A DNA stretch of 62,665 nucleotides from Pezicula radicicola (lineage: Eukaryota > Ascomycota > Leotiomycetes > Helotiales > Dermateaceae), in contig PDUO01000122.1 in the NCBI GenBank assembly GCA_003008705.1, forward strand, positions 6,437 through 69,101, written 5' to 3'. Shown piece after piece: positions 36,440-49,170 of the stretch (positions are counted from its first letter, which is position 1; each line of letters begins with the position of its first letter). Below the pieces are notes generated by a model that was not told where the DNA came from, did not search any database, and was given only the letters and a program-made list of their open reading frames with translations. The position numbers and the translations under genes are program-made.

Positions 36440-37919
36440 ACAGCTAGGCAATTTATTGAAAGTTAGTTTGTACAGTACTGCTCCGTCACAGGCTACAGGG
36501 TAGTATTTCTGCCACCATGACTCGCTCATTCTGCTTTCAAATCTAGAAACAGCGACGATAAGGAGGACATACGTTCCTCGTCGCCGATAACACGTCGCAC
36601 AGCAAGAACTCGCGCAGAAGCAACCTGCTCTCACTTCACACTGTTAGATAATATCGCCGCAGCATTATAAGCTGCCTGTATAAAAGCCTCGATTCGACTA
36701 TTCTCCTCCTCAATATTCTTCGCCTGCTGATCAAAGGATGACAGATGTGCCTCAAATATTGTATCAAGTTGACTGTCCTGCAACCATAAGACCTTAAGAT
36801 TGCATTTTGTAAGGCAATCAACTTGAAATTCCTTTAGCGACTAATGTACCTACTGACTCCCTGCATTGTCATCGCAAATACTGTCGGAAATTCTTGACAA
36901 GAGTAAGCCAGCATCTTTGAACTGATCGTTGAGTTATTAGATCTTGCGTATCTGTACCCCCGCTTCAGACCGTCGAAGAGACTTTAGCAATTTAACAAAG
37001 GTCGAAAGGTAAAAGAAGGCCTTGTGGATATTCGGAAGAGCTTCCTTAGCTAACTCATGTTGGTGCTGTATAGTACTTGTGGTAGGACTTTCTGAAACCA
37101 TGATATCAAAAATTGAGGGCCGACGTTATAGCAGGACAAAGGAGCGACTTAGGAGCACTCTCCACTCGCTACACACAGGTTGGAAAGGTATACTTAATCT
37201 AGCCATAAAAGAAATCGCATTAGTGATAACATAGATCCCACAGTCATATCCGTTGTTCTGTTGTGGTAATTTCTGAGGATGATTAGTATAAGTGTTCGTA
37301 TAATAAATGACAGTACAGAGAGAACATGCCAATTGGATGCGCTTCCAATCTCCCTTGGCGAGCATATACCTTCTATCCTAGAAATACGTCTTGGCCAATT
37401 TCTCGAAAACTTCTATGCTATTAATCCTCTGCAACGAATTAGCTAGAATCTAGCATTTCCCCATGTTTTGGAGCATCGAGTTCGTAGGAGTTTCCTTGCA
37501 AAGCAGTGCAGGACTGAAAAAGATCGGGTCTAAGACGCGGAAGTCTTTAGTAGCGAACGGCCGCAAGGAGAAAAACACAGCTTCATGGTTCAACATCTTG
37601 TTCGGCATAAGGCATATGCGGGCTGAGGAAGGATTGACACATGGCCCCAATAGAGTTTCTCGTCGCTTGGCGTTAGATGTTCTGGCTGGTGGTGTGTTGC
37701 TGTTTCCTGTTACTCCAGAAGCAGCGAACGGTGGCTCCCTTGTACCGCCATTGACTTCCGGATGGCTCTCTTTCTGCCTGGTTTTTGCCTCGAATTGGTT
37801 TGTAGGAGAGGAAAGCAAGTGATTAGACTTATCAATGGCATAACATGTCTGACCAGCGCTAGATTCCCAACTCTGCAACCAGAACGTCGGCATCGCGTGG
37901 TATAAAGCCATGCCCATAT
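36440..37919 (-). pseudogene. Decayed Ulp1-type cysteine protease gene with coiled-coil tail
   Basis: The C48/Ulp1 signature is clear at about 37230-37290 on the minus strand: LPQQNNGYDCGIYVITNAI, which holds the conserved Gln and the catalytic Cys (Q-x5-C). Upstream, LDPIFFSPALL near 37500 fits the family, where a substrate-binding region precedes the catalytic core. Downstream is a long helical tail (QLDTIFEAHLSSFDQQ, KNIEEENSRIEAFIQAAYN). Frames shift and stops occur (TYF.DRRY, FVLL.RRP). Fungal genomes carry many such Ulp1-like ORFs, some within transposons, so a mobile origin is possible but not shown. Confidence 0.6.
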
Positions 37920-37935
37920 AATTCGATTTCAGAGC

Positions 37936-38040
37936 CTAAGACAGTATTGCCTGAGGCAAATTACTTGGATTTCTATATGAAATTGCCTTATAGTATTTGC
38001 CTGAGACAAGATTGCTTGTCTTTCTGCATGAAATAGCCTC
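37936..38040. repeat. Imperfect tandem duplication, about 50-bp units
   Basis: Two adjacent units each contain TTGCCTGAG(G/A)CAA followed by TTCT..ATGAAAT.GCCT. The minus-strand translation repeats AIS-C/Y-RK/N-TSN/PSN. It lies just beyond the Ulp1 fossil. Confidence 0.6.
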
Positions 38041-38439
38041 GATTATTTCTCTCAAATAGGAAAAAAAACCACTAAGATTAAGCCAATTTTTACGACAAGA
38101 AAGTCGATTTTCCAGCAACTTGTCCCCACGATAACTCTTCTTTTCCGTCGTACCTCCTAAGAAGCATAGGCTTAAAAACCGGTTTCCATATGGGCATGGC
38201 TTGGATCACTATCACGTGATCTCACATAATAAGCGAACATTGGCGTTTACCGAGTGCTCAGGCCAAAATTATCTGAATCCAGTTGGAGGAGGTTGCCAAA
38301 TAGTCAGGATGCGATGCAGGCCCGTGCCTCTATACTATATTGCGTCGAGACGTCTGGAGGCCTTGTGCCAAACAGGCCCTTAATACTCCCCTCTTGTCAT
38401 CTTACTTGAATCACGAGTAGAAGCTCTCAGTTCCAACAT

Positions 38440-38880
38440 AAAGTCCGTCCTCTAGGTGGTGGTCATCGTGCGGAGACACCAATTCGTCCTCCAGAAAGTC
38501 GTCGTGTTAAAAAATGAATTTATCCTCCAACTACTGAGACCGATCCGGAAGCGAGCTAAGCGTACGACTCCAGCGAAGGACCAGAATGCCGAAAATCAAG
38601 AGCTTTTGGGCCGCCTTGATCGATAAATCCGCCTCAAGCATGAAAAGAAGCCGAGACTTTCCATTGAGCAGACAATCAAGGGCATCTACGGTGATCTTCA
38701 TCGCGACGCGAGAACAACAGACGATTGCGACTAGTATATTGAACTTGGGCGCGTGAGTTTCGACTCTGTAGTCGGAAACCCTGTTGCTCATCAGCCTTTC
38801 GCTGGGAGCGAGCAGATACAAAAGTCTGTGAAACAGCCCTCTCGGGCCTTCATGCAAAGACAGATATACTTAAACAGGCG
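38440..38880 (+). pseudogene. Coding relic, family unknown
   Basis: The plus strand reads across stops as a charged helical protein: AETPIRPPESRRVK, NAENQELLGRLDR, LSIEQTIKGIYGDLHRDA and QPFAGSEQIQKSVKQPSR. It is not recognised and has at least three stops. Confidence 0.4.
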
Positions 38881-39084
38881 GGGAATTACCTGATTTGTGA
38901 ACGGTGTCCTGCGTCAAACATTAAGTCTATTCTCAGGAATTGTACTTTTCCAGTTCTGATTCTCTCATAGATGCGCATTTATTCGTCTATACACACATGT
39001 TTATGTCACGTCCAAAGCCTCCTTTGCTAGATCGCGGCAATATAAGGAGCATAGTCTCTCTAGGCCGAAGTTATCACACCACTC

Positions 39085-39397
39085 TGCTGTTGCATCCTAA
39101 TAGAGGCTCTCGTCCTTGGCAGCAGCATTCAAAGCATTTCCTGAACCTGAAAATATTGGATCAGAAGATGCTAAGCTTCTAGTGATACTTTTTGCTTTCT
39201 TGGCAGATTATGAGATATCCCTAGATCTATTTCGACGCGGAGCTACACCTCGAAAACGTTGGAGCGAAAGTGGTGAGATCGAAGAGACCGAAGCAATTCA
39301 ACTTGGTCTTCTCGCTGACTTGGTATACATATTGTCAGATGATATAAGGTTGAATGATGCTATTTGCGAACTTGAGTCACTTCCTATGGAACTTTGA
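39085..39397 (+). pseudogene. Relic of a helical (NB-ARC-associated?) segment
   Basis: An open frame of about 94 codons reads SEDAKLLVILFAFLADYEIS and LFRRGATPRKRW. This recalls the region after the NTPase core in fungal NB-ARC/TPR proteins (LLAFF...LKRGA.PRKRW type). There is no start or remaining domain, so it is probably a fragment. Family assignment is tentative. Confidence 0.35.
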
Positions 39398-39974
39398 TAT
39401 GGTGGAAATTGTATATGCATAAAATGAGTGAATTGTGAGTACTGAGCTATAAGTAGTTTTAGAGGTTTATAGCTTAGGCTCTTTCTCTATTTACTAGCTT
39501 CTAGGTACCCCTAGGTGTATCTTTTACCTTATATACTACTTGTTAAAAGCTTATTTGTCTAGTATTTCTTATAGTCATTATTTTCTCTTTATTAATTTAT
39601 AAAATCTCCTTTACTCTTTTTTTTATTCCCTATATATGTTATTTCTATTTTACTAAGTTTTCTACTTCTAGGTTCTTTATAGAACCATGTAATAGAAGTG
39701 GGGGCTTGTACTTTAACCTACATTGAAATGGAAAATACAAGAGTGAACTCCGTAAATGTTAAGCCTAGAACTGTGGAGTACCCCGAGAACCTCGGGCTCT
39801 CCACACCCTCTTACCCCACATTATTAGCATATGAATTATAATAGAAATCGACCGAAAAATCTTTTGATATCGGACAAAGGGCTTACTTCTTAAATCCTAG
39901 GTTGACTATAAAACGTTTGCAGTCCGGTTGCAAGCCCTAAAGTCCTTAATTTCACTTCCAATTTCGCTTTCAAC
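39398..39974. other. Upstream region of the VAO-like gene
   Basis: T-rich DNA with no coding signal. The promoter of the gene at 39975 should lie in its last 200 bp, where TTGACTATAAAACG (about 39901) provides a TATA-like box about 65 bp before the start codon. Confidence 0.45.
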
Positions 39975-42160
<2,186 letters not shown>

Positions 42161-42347
42161 GTTTTTCTTTTCGATGTTTACTAAAGAAATGGTCGTCTAT
42201 GTTGATCTAGCATAACTGATCGTTGCGCAATGAACATTCGCTTAATCGAAGTAGGAACTCATGTTTAGGATTTTGATAACTTCTGTGTTGCCTACCATAG
42301 ATTGACTATGATGGTGCTTCCAAGCTGGTTTATATATTGAATTTTGT

Positions 42348-43028
42348 CTAGCAATAAGCTGAGTCTGCTAATACCCCACGAGCCAATACAGCTTGCGCAG
42401 ATTGTCTGTTGCCAGACTTGCGTTGTGGAACTAACAATTTTAAGCCATTGTATTTCCATTGTGTCCAGTTATTAACATTACTCACCTTCGTATAGCTGAA
42501 ACCCCGTATCAAAGTGATGGAGCTTAGGAAAGGAGTACCATCACTAGGCACTGTCAACCAAGTCTGTGATTCTATATCTTCAGCTACCGTTTTAATAGAG
42601 TCAATCGTAGAAATCCATTTCAGTGCGCGTTCCAAATCATTCAGATCGACCTTATACGAGCAGGGATAAAACCAAGGATTAGGTGTGTCTGAAATGGGAA
42701 GCATATCATAGACGACATGATACTGCTCTCCCTACAACAAGGCCGGTATAAAGTGGGCGGAGAGATGTATGACCGGTGTCATAACATCTCCCTCTAAGCA
42801 AATCCAGGTTGTACGCACCGCCTTGATAAACGCCTGGCTGTAGTCTGTCCCAAACGGTTTGGCCAGGTGGTCCTTGATGAATGCTATATCCTTGTTAGTG
42901 GCAGATTCCTTGAAAACTCAGTGACGCGCTGACAGCAGTTCAACAAGCTCAACGCAGAGGTATAATCCGCCATGACCAGTTAGGCCGATAACTAAGATAG
43001 ACAGGCCCTTCCTATTATAGCTGTCCAT
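42348..43028 (-). pseudogene. Broken gene with nucleotide-binding-like N-terminus
   Basis: ATG 43028 opens MDSYNRKGLSILVIGLTGHG, a hydrophobic strand followed by a Gly-rich turn as in Rossmann folds. After a stop (SARH.VFKES) it runs IAFIKDHLAKPFGTDYSQAF and EGDVMTPVIHLSAHFI, another stop, then the open block 42704..42348 (YKVDLNDLERALKWIST, ESQTWLTVPSDGTPF). An NmrA-like or other NAD(P)-dependent enzyme is possible; the middle does not match well. It is convergent with the VAO-like gene. Confidence 0.4.
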
Positions 43029-43818
43029 TTGTGCTCCTGTTTTGCCTCATTTTCATACCTGCGGCGACCTAAGAGGTAGGTTCCTTGTCAGGAGGTTCTT
43101 TTTGTTCTCCTTCGGGGATGTAATGGATGGATGTAGGGGAACAATACATAGGGACTTAGTCTCATAAATGCCCTCACAATCACCCTCTGATGCGAGCAAA
43201 AGGTCACTGCAGTACAACCACCACTAGACGCCGTAGCCCCCACTGGTGGGACGTGTTAGAGTATCAAATGTGGTCGAATTGGTTTTAGAGAGTAGATTAT
43301 GCTTTTGTAATTCCCGGGAAAATAGAGATCACGACAACCTTTCATAAATTTTGCTGTCTTGGCGTAGCATAGTGTTCTAGTGATGGTTTTGAGTGCGTTT
43401 GATTCTTTCTGCTCTCGATTCAGGGTGGTTAGCATACATGCTATGAGCTTGAATTCAGCTCGCAGAGGCATTTTGGACAATGATATAGAATGGTTGCGTG
43501 AGGAATGATTTCTAAGATGAAAGGGCTCAATGATGTTGAGGAAGATTTGGATATAGCTGAAGTAGACAAATCGACCTAATTGTAATATATGATAGCTCTA
43601 AATGAAGGAATATACTGATAATCTGTGTTGTAATAACAATAACGAACAGAGGCGCTGATGTAGAAATTATGTGCCGAGATACAATCAAAAATGGGTGACA
43701 GTTGAATTTTCAGGTTCCGGGATACAAATCCAAGTTAGGCAAACTAGAAATTCTGGAGCGCTTCCTCGAAGAAACTATCTCCTAAGAGCAAAAAAGAATC
43801 GTGTAGAGTCCATTATTT
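43029..43818. other. No gene recognised
   Basis: Spacer between a pseudogene and the 3' end of the transporter gene, with only short open frames. Confidence 0.5.
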
Positions 43819-45514
43819 TCAAGCTACATGCGTAATAGAGTTCTTAAGGTCGGCCCCCGCGAGGTGGACTGCCTCCAACTCCTTTTGTAGTTCAGCAACC
43901 TTAATCTCAAGGGGTGCGTCAATGTGTGCTTTGAATTCTGATCGAGGATCACGGACGAAAACGGCAACTAGCGACAATTAGAAAACTAATAAATTTCAGA
44001 AAGGTTGAGAACTTACGAATAACACCAGGGGTGCACAAACAGGCGGCTGCGATCCAGCAATTTCTGAACGCGATTCCATACGCCGCTAAAAGGGCCTCGT
44101 TGGCAGCACCGATGATGGCCTGGGTAGCGCCTGGGATCTCAGCTAGCGCAGCTGTATCGCTTCTTGTCAAGGCCTCAGTCAACTGCCCAAGAGAGGCAGC
44201 AGGAAATCCAAGAGGGATGGTAGCGGCGGCAATCTTCTTTGGAATTTGGGTCGACAGAGCAGAATTGAATAAAGCATTGTTGACAGCCATGCCGACAACA
44301 CCTCCGATAGGACGGCAGACGATGGCAAGGCCCGTGGCCATAGAAATCAACTCGGGTGGAGTGCTCAACTGAGCAGTTACCATGAAAACGGGCACAATGC
44401 TTCCGAGCCCGACACCAGCAAATATAACGTAGCCCCAGTAGTATGTATGAGGAGTTGAAGGGCTCGTAGTCGCCATGAGAACGTTAAATAGCACGACGAG
44501 CGCAAGCCCAGTGACGCCGGGCATCTTGACCATCTTGAACCTGGTAGTAAACAGACTTAACACAACGGAGGTGACTGTGACGGCCAAGAAAAGCGTGGCA
44601 AAGGCCAGGCCACTGATCAAGAGGTTCGCTCCTGTAAAGAGGGTATATTGGTACGCAAAATAGGAATTGGCGTATACACCGAAGGCAATGACCATAACGG
44701 TACCAACAACGAACGTAACAGTTACACGTGGATCTGGCCAGTGATATGGATTTTCAGACCAGGAGAGTCCCACACTGAATAGTGTCAACCCCGGCGCGAA
44801 GAGAAGGTAACCGATCCAGTCAAGTTTTCGAATCTTCTCGGAAAATGTAAGAGACACTTGAAGTTCTCGTGGTGGAGGATTATAACAGATGATGCAACCG
44901 ATAGTACCAAGTGCGTAGGAACCCGCGCTAACGTAAAAATAGATCCGGTAATTTTCGAGCAGACCATATCGAAGTAGGCAACCCCCCATTATTAGACCAA
45001 CAATGGCGCCGATGCTCCCAGATATGTTGATAATGCCCTGGGCCCAAGCGCGGTGTTTTCTTGGTATGATCTCCGAAGCCACGGTAAGAAGAATGGGAGA
45101 ACAACCATAATTCAAGCCAATGACGGTGAATCCAGCAATGACCGTTTGGTGATCCTCTGCTCTGGCAATGATCATCGCGCCGATAAAGCCTGAAGCTATC
45201 AAACAAACGAGGATCCATTTTCTACCCCAGTAGTCGACCATTTGACTGACTGGTAGAGATATCGCAATACAAACAATATTAAGTGATTGGGTGAACCACA
45301 AAGTCTCTGACGCACCGCCCAGGAGTGAGCCAATCGATTGAGCCAAAAATCCTGAGCCGACAATGGCCGTTAATTGGGAGAAGTAGACGAAATTGACAGT
45401 CTGACAGGGCTTCGTGAGCTTTTGTCATGTACCATAGAAGTGTGAATAAACACCTACGAGCACTACGATCCATGTCTTTAAATGGACCTTGATAGTTGTT
45501 TCATTTTCCTCCAT
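43819..45514 (-). pseudogene. Tri12-like MFS transporter with in-frame stop and internal deletion
   Basis: Major-facilitator transporter of the fungal Tri12/siderophore-type group, which exports or imports small molecules at the plasma membrane. ATG 45514 starts MEENETTIKVHLKTWIVVLV. A TGA lies at codon 30 (45427..45425), one C-to-T change from CGA. Thereafter the frame is open: QTVNFVYFSQLTAIVGSGFL, MVDYWGRKWILVC (loop 2-3 motif), SEIIPRKHRAWAQG and PPPRELQVSLTFSEKIRKLD. An intron at 44016..43968 (49 bp, GTAAGT...GCTAG) joins GVIL to AVFVRDPRSEFKAHIDAP, ending at TGA 43819. The sequence jumps from FGVYAN to SYFAYQYTLFTG, apparently lacking about 35 residues, including a membrane helix, that family members have there (from memory of the family). 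A shorter protein starting after the stop is conceivable but would lack the first helix. Confidence 0.7.
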
Positions 45515-46017
45515 AACGTATGCGGTGCTGTTTACAGCCTGTGTCTCCTGCTTCGACATGTTGATTCAGTGTGGTCGGTGTGTAAACTATTGAGACTGGA
45601 GGTGCGGTTGAGAATCAAATATGGTGGAAGATTGAGGGAAGACGAGTTGGGAGGAAGCAACTGGCATAACACTCGAAGGAGGTACAGAATCCGAGGCCGA
45701 GAACAACGAGAAAAGCCTCCATACTTCGGGAGTTGTGGGGAAAATTGGCCCGTGATATAGTATAAACTTCTACCAATGTGCCCTGAAGGGAGGCTCGAAC
45801 ACAATATCCCAGGGTTGCGCCATGTAGCCTGGGGACGGGTAAGAGAGACAGTACTGTTCCTCCACATCGACATTCCTAAGCGCCGCCAGTGGGCTTTTGT
45901 GGGGTGGCATTTCCGTGTATGATAGTTTCCGGTGGAGTTGAGGCTTCCTCGTTGGTAGAAACTTAGTCCTTCGGATCTCCGGGAAATCCTAAGTACTATC
46001 CGTTGTATCTGACATTA
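45515..46017. promoter_or_regulatory. Upstream region of the MFS gene
   Basis: About 500 bp with the presumed promoter of the minus-strand transporter. Open frames here look like chance frames. No defined binding motif is identified. Confidence 0.35.
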
Positions 46018-46165
46018 CAGTAGAACCTGACTATGACGATACGCTCTGGACTAACGATTTTAACGACTAAAAACAATCCCTGCGGGGCCGGTAATCTTTA
46101 CGATATTGGTGGGGTTTTTTATAGGGTATCGTTATACTCAATATCGTTATAGAGAGGTTCTACTG
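46018..46165. mobile_element. 148-bp MITE-like element with terminal inverted repeats
   Basis: It begins CAGTAGAACCTGACTATGACG and ends with the inverted counterpart AACGATA/AGAGGTTCTACTG. The outer 11 bp match exactly and the next 13 bp largely match. Both ends are flanked by TA, as expected for Tc1/mariner-pogo type insertions. It has no coding capacity. The interior repeats ATCGTTATA-like words. Confidence 0.8.
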
Positions 46166-46167
46166 TA

Positions 46168-47155
46168 CTGGCTCTAGTGTAACGTGTGCGTTTATAATAT
46201 CCGGAATTGAATATCGCACATAAGCTTGGAAGGCAGAGGCCGGACATTAGAGCTTCCGCAGATATGTGAGTAATTCGCGTCGCTTGAGGAAAGTAGGCAC
46301 CTCACACTATAATGTTGTGGATGAGGTAAAGGTTGGAACCTCACCAGGGATCGACGATCTCTCTCTATGAGCAGAATCCTTATATCTCCTACAATTGAGC
46401 AACTAATAAAACAACTACCAAGTCAAGAATCGTGCGAAGGCAAGGAAAGGAGTGTTTTTTGCATGCATGTCCGTGATGCCATGACCTTTGAGGCGAGAGT
46501 CACAGGCTACATTCGCAGAGAGTGTTCTAGAGCACGTCTACTAACGCTCATCTCATTTAGACACCTAGTCTCTCCTGCATCTACGATAACAGTTTTAAAC
46601 ATAAGTATATTCAATCCTTAAGACAGTGAAGGCCAGGGGTTCCAAGGTAGGACAAGGGTTGAGGCTTATCCAGATTATTAAGGAGCTTCGTCAATGTGTT
46701 ATGTTATCAATATGTAGGACTTTATTTCGGGGAGAATGCTTGACCTGTTCGCAGCTTGAACGTACTAGGTGGGAGACTTTCATATCGTAGTCAAACATGC
46801 ATGCGTAAATACTCATTCTAGATTAATAAAGCGAGCTTCGTTGCAAAGTTAAAAGTTCAGTATCCGTCGATATGAAGTTGTATACACATGGTGCTTCAAC
46901 TACTCTGCAGTGGCTATGTCTCTAGTAGCTCAAATTGCTGACCAAATCTAATTTTGAAAGTTGCTATCATGGCTATTATATTCGAAGTAAACAACTGCAA
47001 GTAACTACAAGTAGGTAGGGTTTCGAAAATTCGCTTTTAGTGGCTACCAGTTTTCGTCTCGATAAGTGGACCTCAGTTTCTTTCCTCGGTGCCCAGTCCA
47101 CGATGCCCAACATCACCCACGCTTCAAGCATCAGCAGGCTTCTTGAAGTTCATCT
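46168..47155. other. No gene recognised
   Basis: Spacer upstream of the MFS promoter and downstream of the dioxygenase gene. The words TGGCTACCAGTTTTC(G)TCTCGATAAGTGG (about 47040) and GGCTGCCACTTTTCCTCTCGATAAGTGG (about 47160) form a direct repeat overlapping the end of the dioxygenase gene, so the gene's last codons were locally duplicated. Confidence 0.5.
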
Positions 47156-48502
47156 TCAGCGGCTGCCACTTTTCCTCTCGATAAGTGGGCTGTAGTTTCT
47201 TGCTTTCACATCTACCCCATCTTTGCAAGGTACAAGCTTTTCATTAGAGGCATTTTCAAAGACCTGGGCATCAGGGCCATGACCAGACATGATATTATGG
47301 AGCTGTGCCCCAGCCGGCTTCAGTCCAGAGACTTTAGTCGGATCGAAAGTCGCATCGATCATGCTCGAGAATTCTGCCATTGTATTCCGATAATACCATG
47401 GAGGGCGAAACGTGTCCTCTTGTACCGACCACCGTGGAGGGAAGATAACGAAATCAGCAACCGCCGTCCCCGGTGAATCGGACGGCGCGGTCAGAACAGT
47501 GTAGATACTGGGATCGATATGGTCGTAACTAACGCTACCGACGGTGTTGTATCGGCCCAGGTCGTACTTGTAAGGATAATAGTGCCCGTGCCAGGCGACC
47601 ACATCAAAGGGACTGTGATCTTGGTGGAGCTGGAACAGTTGGCCATTGAATCGGCAGACGACAGACCACTCTGAGTTGACATCTTCTTCATAGTATGCCT
47701 CCGGGGCCTGGAAATCGCGAGCATTGGCCAGACCGTTGGACCCGATGAATCCCAATTCAGGAAGTTTAAAGTGGCCCTGGTATAATTCCAGCGAGAACCC
47801 TCGGATGGGACCCGCTGGTAGTGTGACACGATATCGGATTCCTCTTGGAATGACTAGTATTTCGTTGGGCCTGACAATGAGTCTACCTAGCTCGGTCTGG
47901 ACGTCCATTACTCCATGCTGAAGCACCATCAGTAGATCTCCATCGGAAGAATAATACGCCTGTTTAGCTGGGATATCCTTTCCCGCACTGAAAAAAAATA
48001 TCGCGATACCGGTCTTCATCATCGGATCTCCAGCACCTGCCACATGTCGGCTGCCGCCGACCCAGTACGCTGTCTCGTCAATGTCGAATGGCTCGAAAAG
48101 AAGCTGATCTGGGGTGAAGTGAAGCTCTTTTTGAGTCGTGGAAGGAGCACTGTGGGTCCCGTTAGCCCCATGGGTTTCCTTCTCCCGCTCTGCAGCGGGG
48201 GTAAATGGTACCCAGTTCCCATGCGAGGCCGAGGGCAAGATACGGTACAGCCATGTGTGTTGATTGTCCTCTCGAGGGACGGTAAAGGCAGTGCCGGACA
48301 GCTTCTCAGTATAAAGTCTATATGCGGACTTTTGAGGCGAATTCTGTGCTATTGGAAGAGCGCCTTTGATGGCTTCGGTTCTAACAGCCGCCAGCTAGTC
48401 ATGTTCTCTTTTTATAAAAATGGAGTGCTAGTACTCGTGGTAATTCCCAAATCCATTTAGATATTTGTAAGGATCTTCGTATTTAAAGGTTGTGGTAGGC
48501 AT
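47156..48502 (-). CDS. Homogentisate 1,2-dioxygenase homologue lacking one iron-ligand His
   Basis: Two exons, 48502..48435 and 48380..47156, give 430 residues. The 54-bp intron 48434..48381 (GTACTA...GTTAG) joins [23 protein letters not shown] to [15 protein letters not shown] in frame. The cupin-type enzyme normally opens the ring of homogentisate to maleylacetoacetate, the central step of Phe/Tyr breakdown. Most landmarks are present: [28 protein letters not shown] (catalytic His region), [12 protein letters not shown] (iron-ligand Glu) and SGHGPDA (second iron-ligand His). At the position of the first iron-ligand His (human His335, in YYHRN) this protein has Tyr353 (FRPPWYYRN), codon TAT at 47392..47390. 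The rest of the frame is clean. It may be inactive, or a divergent family member. It neighbours hydrolase genes on the same strand. Confidence 0.85.
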
Positions 48503-49170
48503 TCTTGCGGTATATGCTGTAGATGCTGGAGATACACCTCTAGCAGGAGGATGAACAAGTCAAGCTAATGAATAAATAGATGGCCCTCCCAGTTTCAGTT
48601 CTCATATATTGATGTTAGAGACACGCTGCGGACTATTTTGGCCATTAGTATCCATCGTCATTAATAGGGGAAAACGAGAGTCTGCTCGGTCCGCGAAACC
48701 CAGCGATGATGAGAATACATGCTTTGATTCCCACATTACATCTCGCGTTCCTAACTACGCAATGTCATTTCTTGCCTACTGGAGCTAGCCCTGATTTACA
48801 GAGTCTCGGAAAAGTTGTGGAGGCGAGCATCAAAGCGTTCTGTCACGGTGGGGGTGGGGTTTTCCCCGAACTCACTCGAGACTCTGCTGATGTAACAAAG
48901 GGGGACAGGACAGAGGCCCTAACGCTGCGGGAGGCTTTCAACGCCACCTTAAACTTCAACATGGTCACCTGACACTTTGGATAAAGGCCAATGGAGGATG
49001 AAATCGTAAACGCGGTAATGGTAGAGGACTATGCTAGGTCGTCAAGAACTAGTATTTTACATTCTATGTGGGTTAAGAAAGACTATGTGTGGTAGTACTA
49101 TGATGGGACTACACAGCTGACACTCAAACCGAGGACTATTGTGATTATCTAACTCCCTAAGTGCTTTAAT
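48503..49170. other. Upstream region of the dioxygenase gene, no gene
   Basis: An 88-codon open frame (48706-48972, plus) begins with a hydrophobic stretch but shows no family. I take this as the promoter region of the minus-strand dioxygenase and the 3' region of the next gene. Confidence 0.4.

Noticed and set aside
42348..43028. Firm NmrA-family assignment
   Set aside because: Only the Gly-rich N-terminal turn fits; the rest does not follow NmrA landmarks, so it is left unassigned.
45532..45873. 113-codon minus-strand frame upstream of the transporter
   Set aside because: Low-complexity Ser/Arg/Leu composition without domain, lying in the expected promoter.
48706..48972. 88-codon frame resembling a small secreted protein
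   Set aside because: The N-terminus is mildly hydrophobic, but codon pattern and lack of Cys spacing or family give no support.
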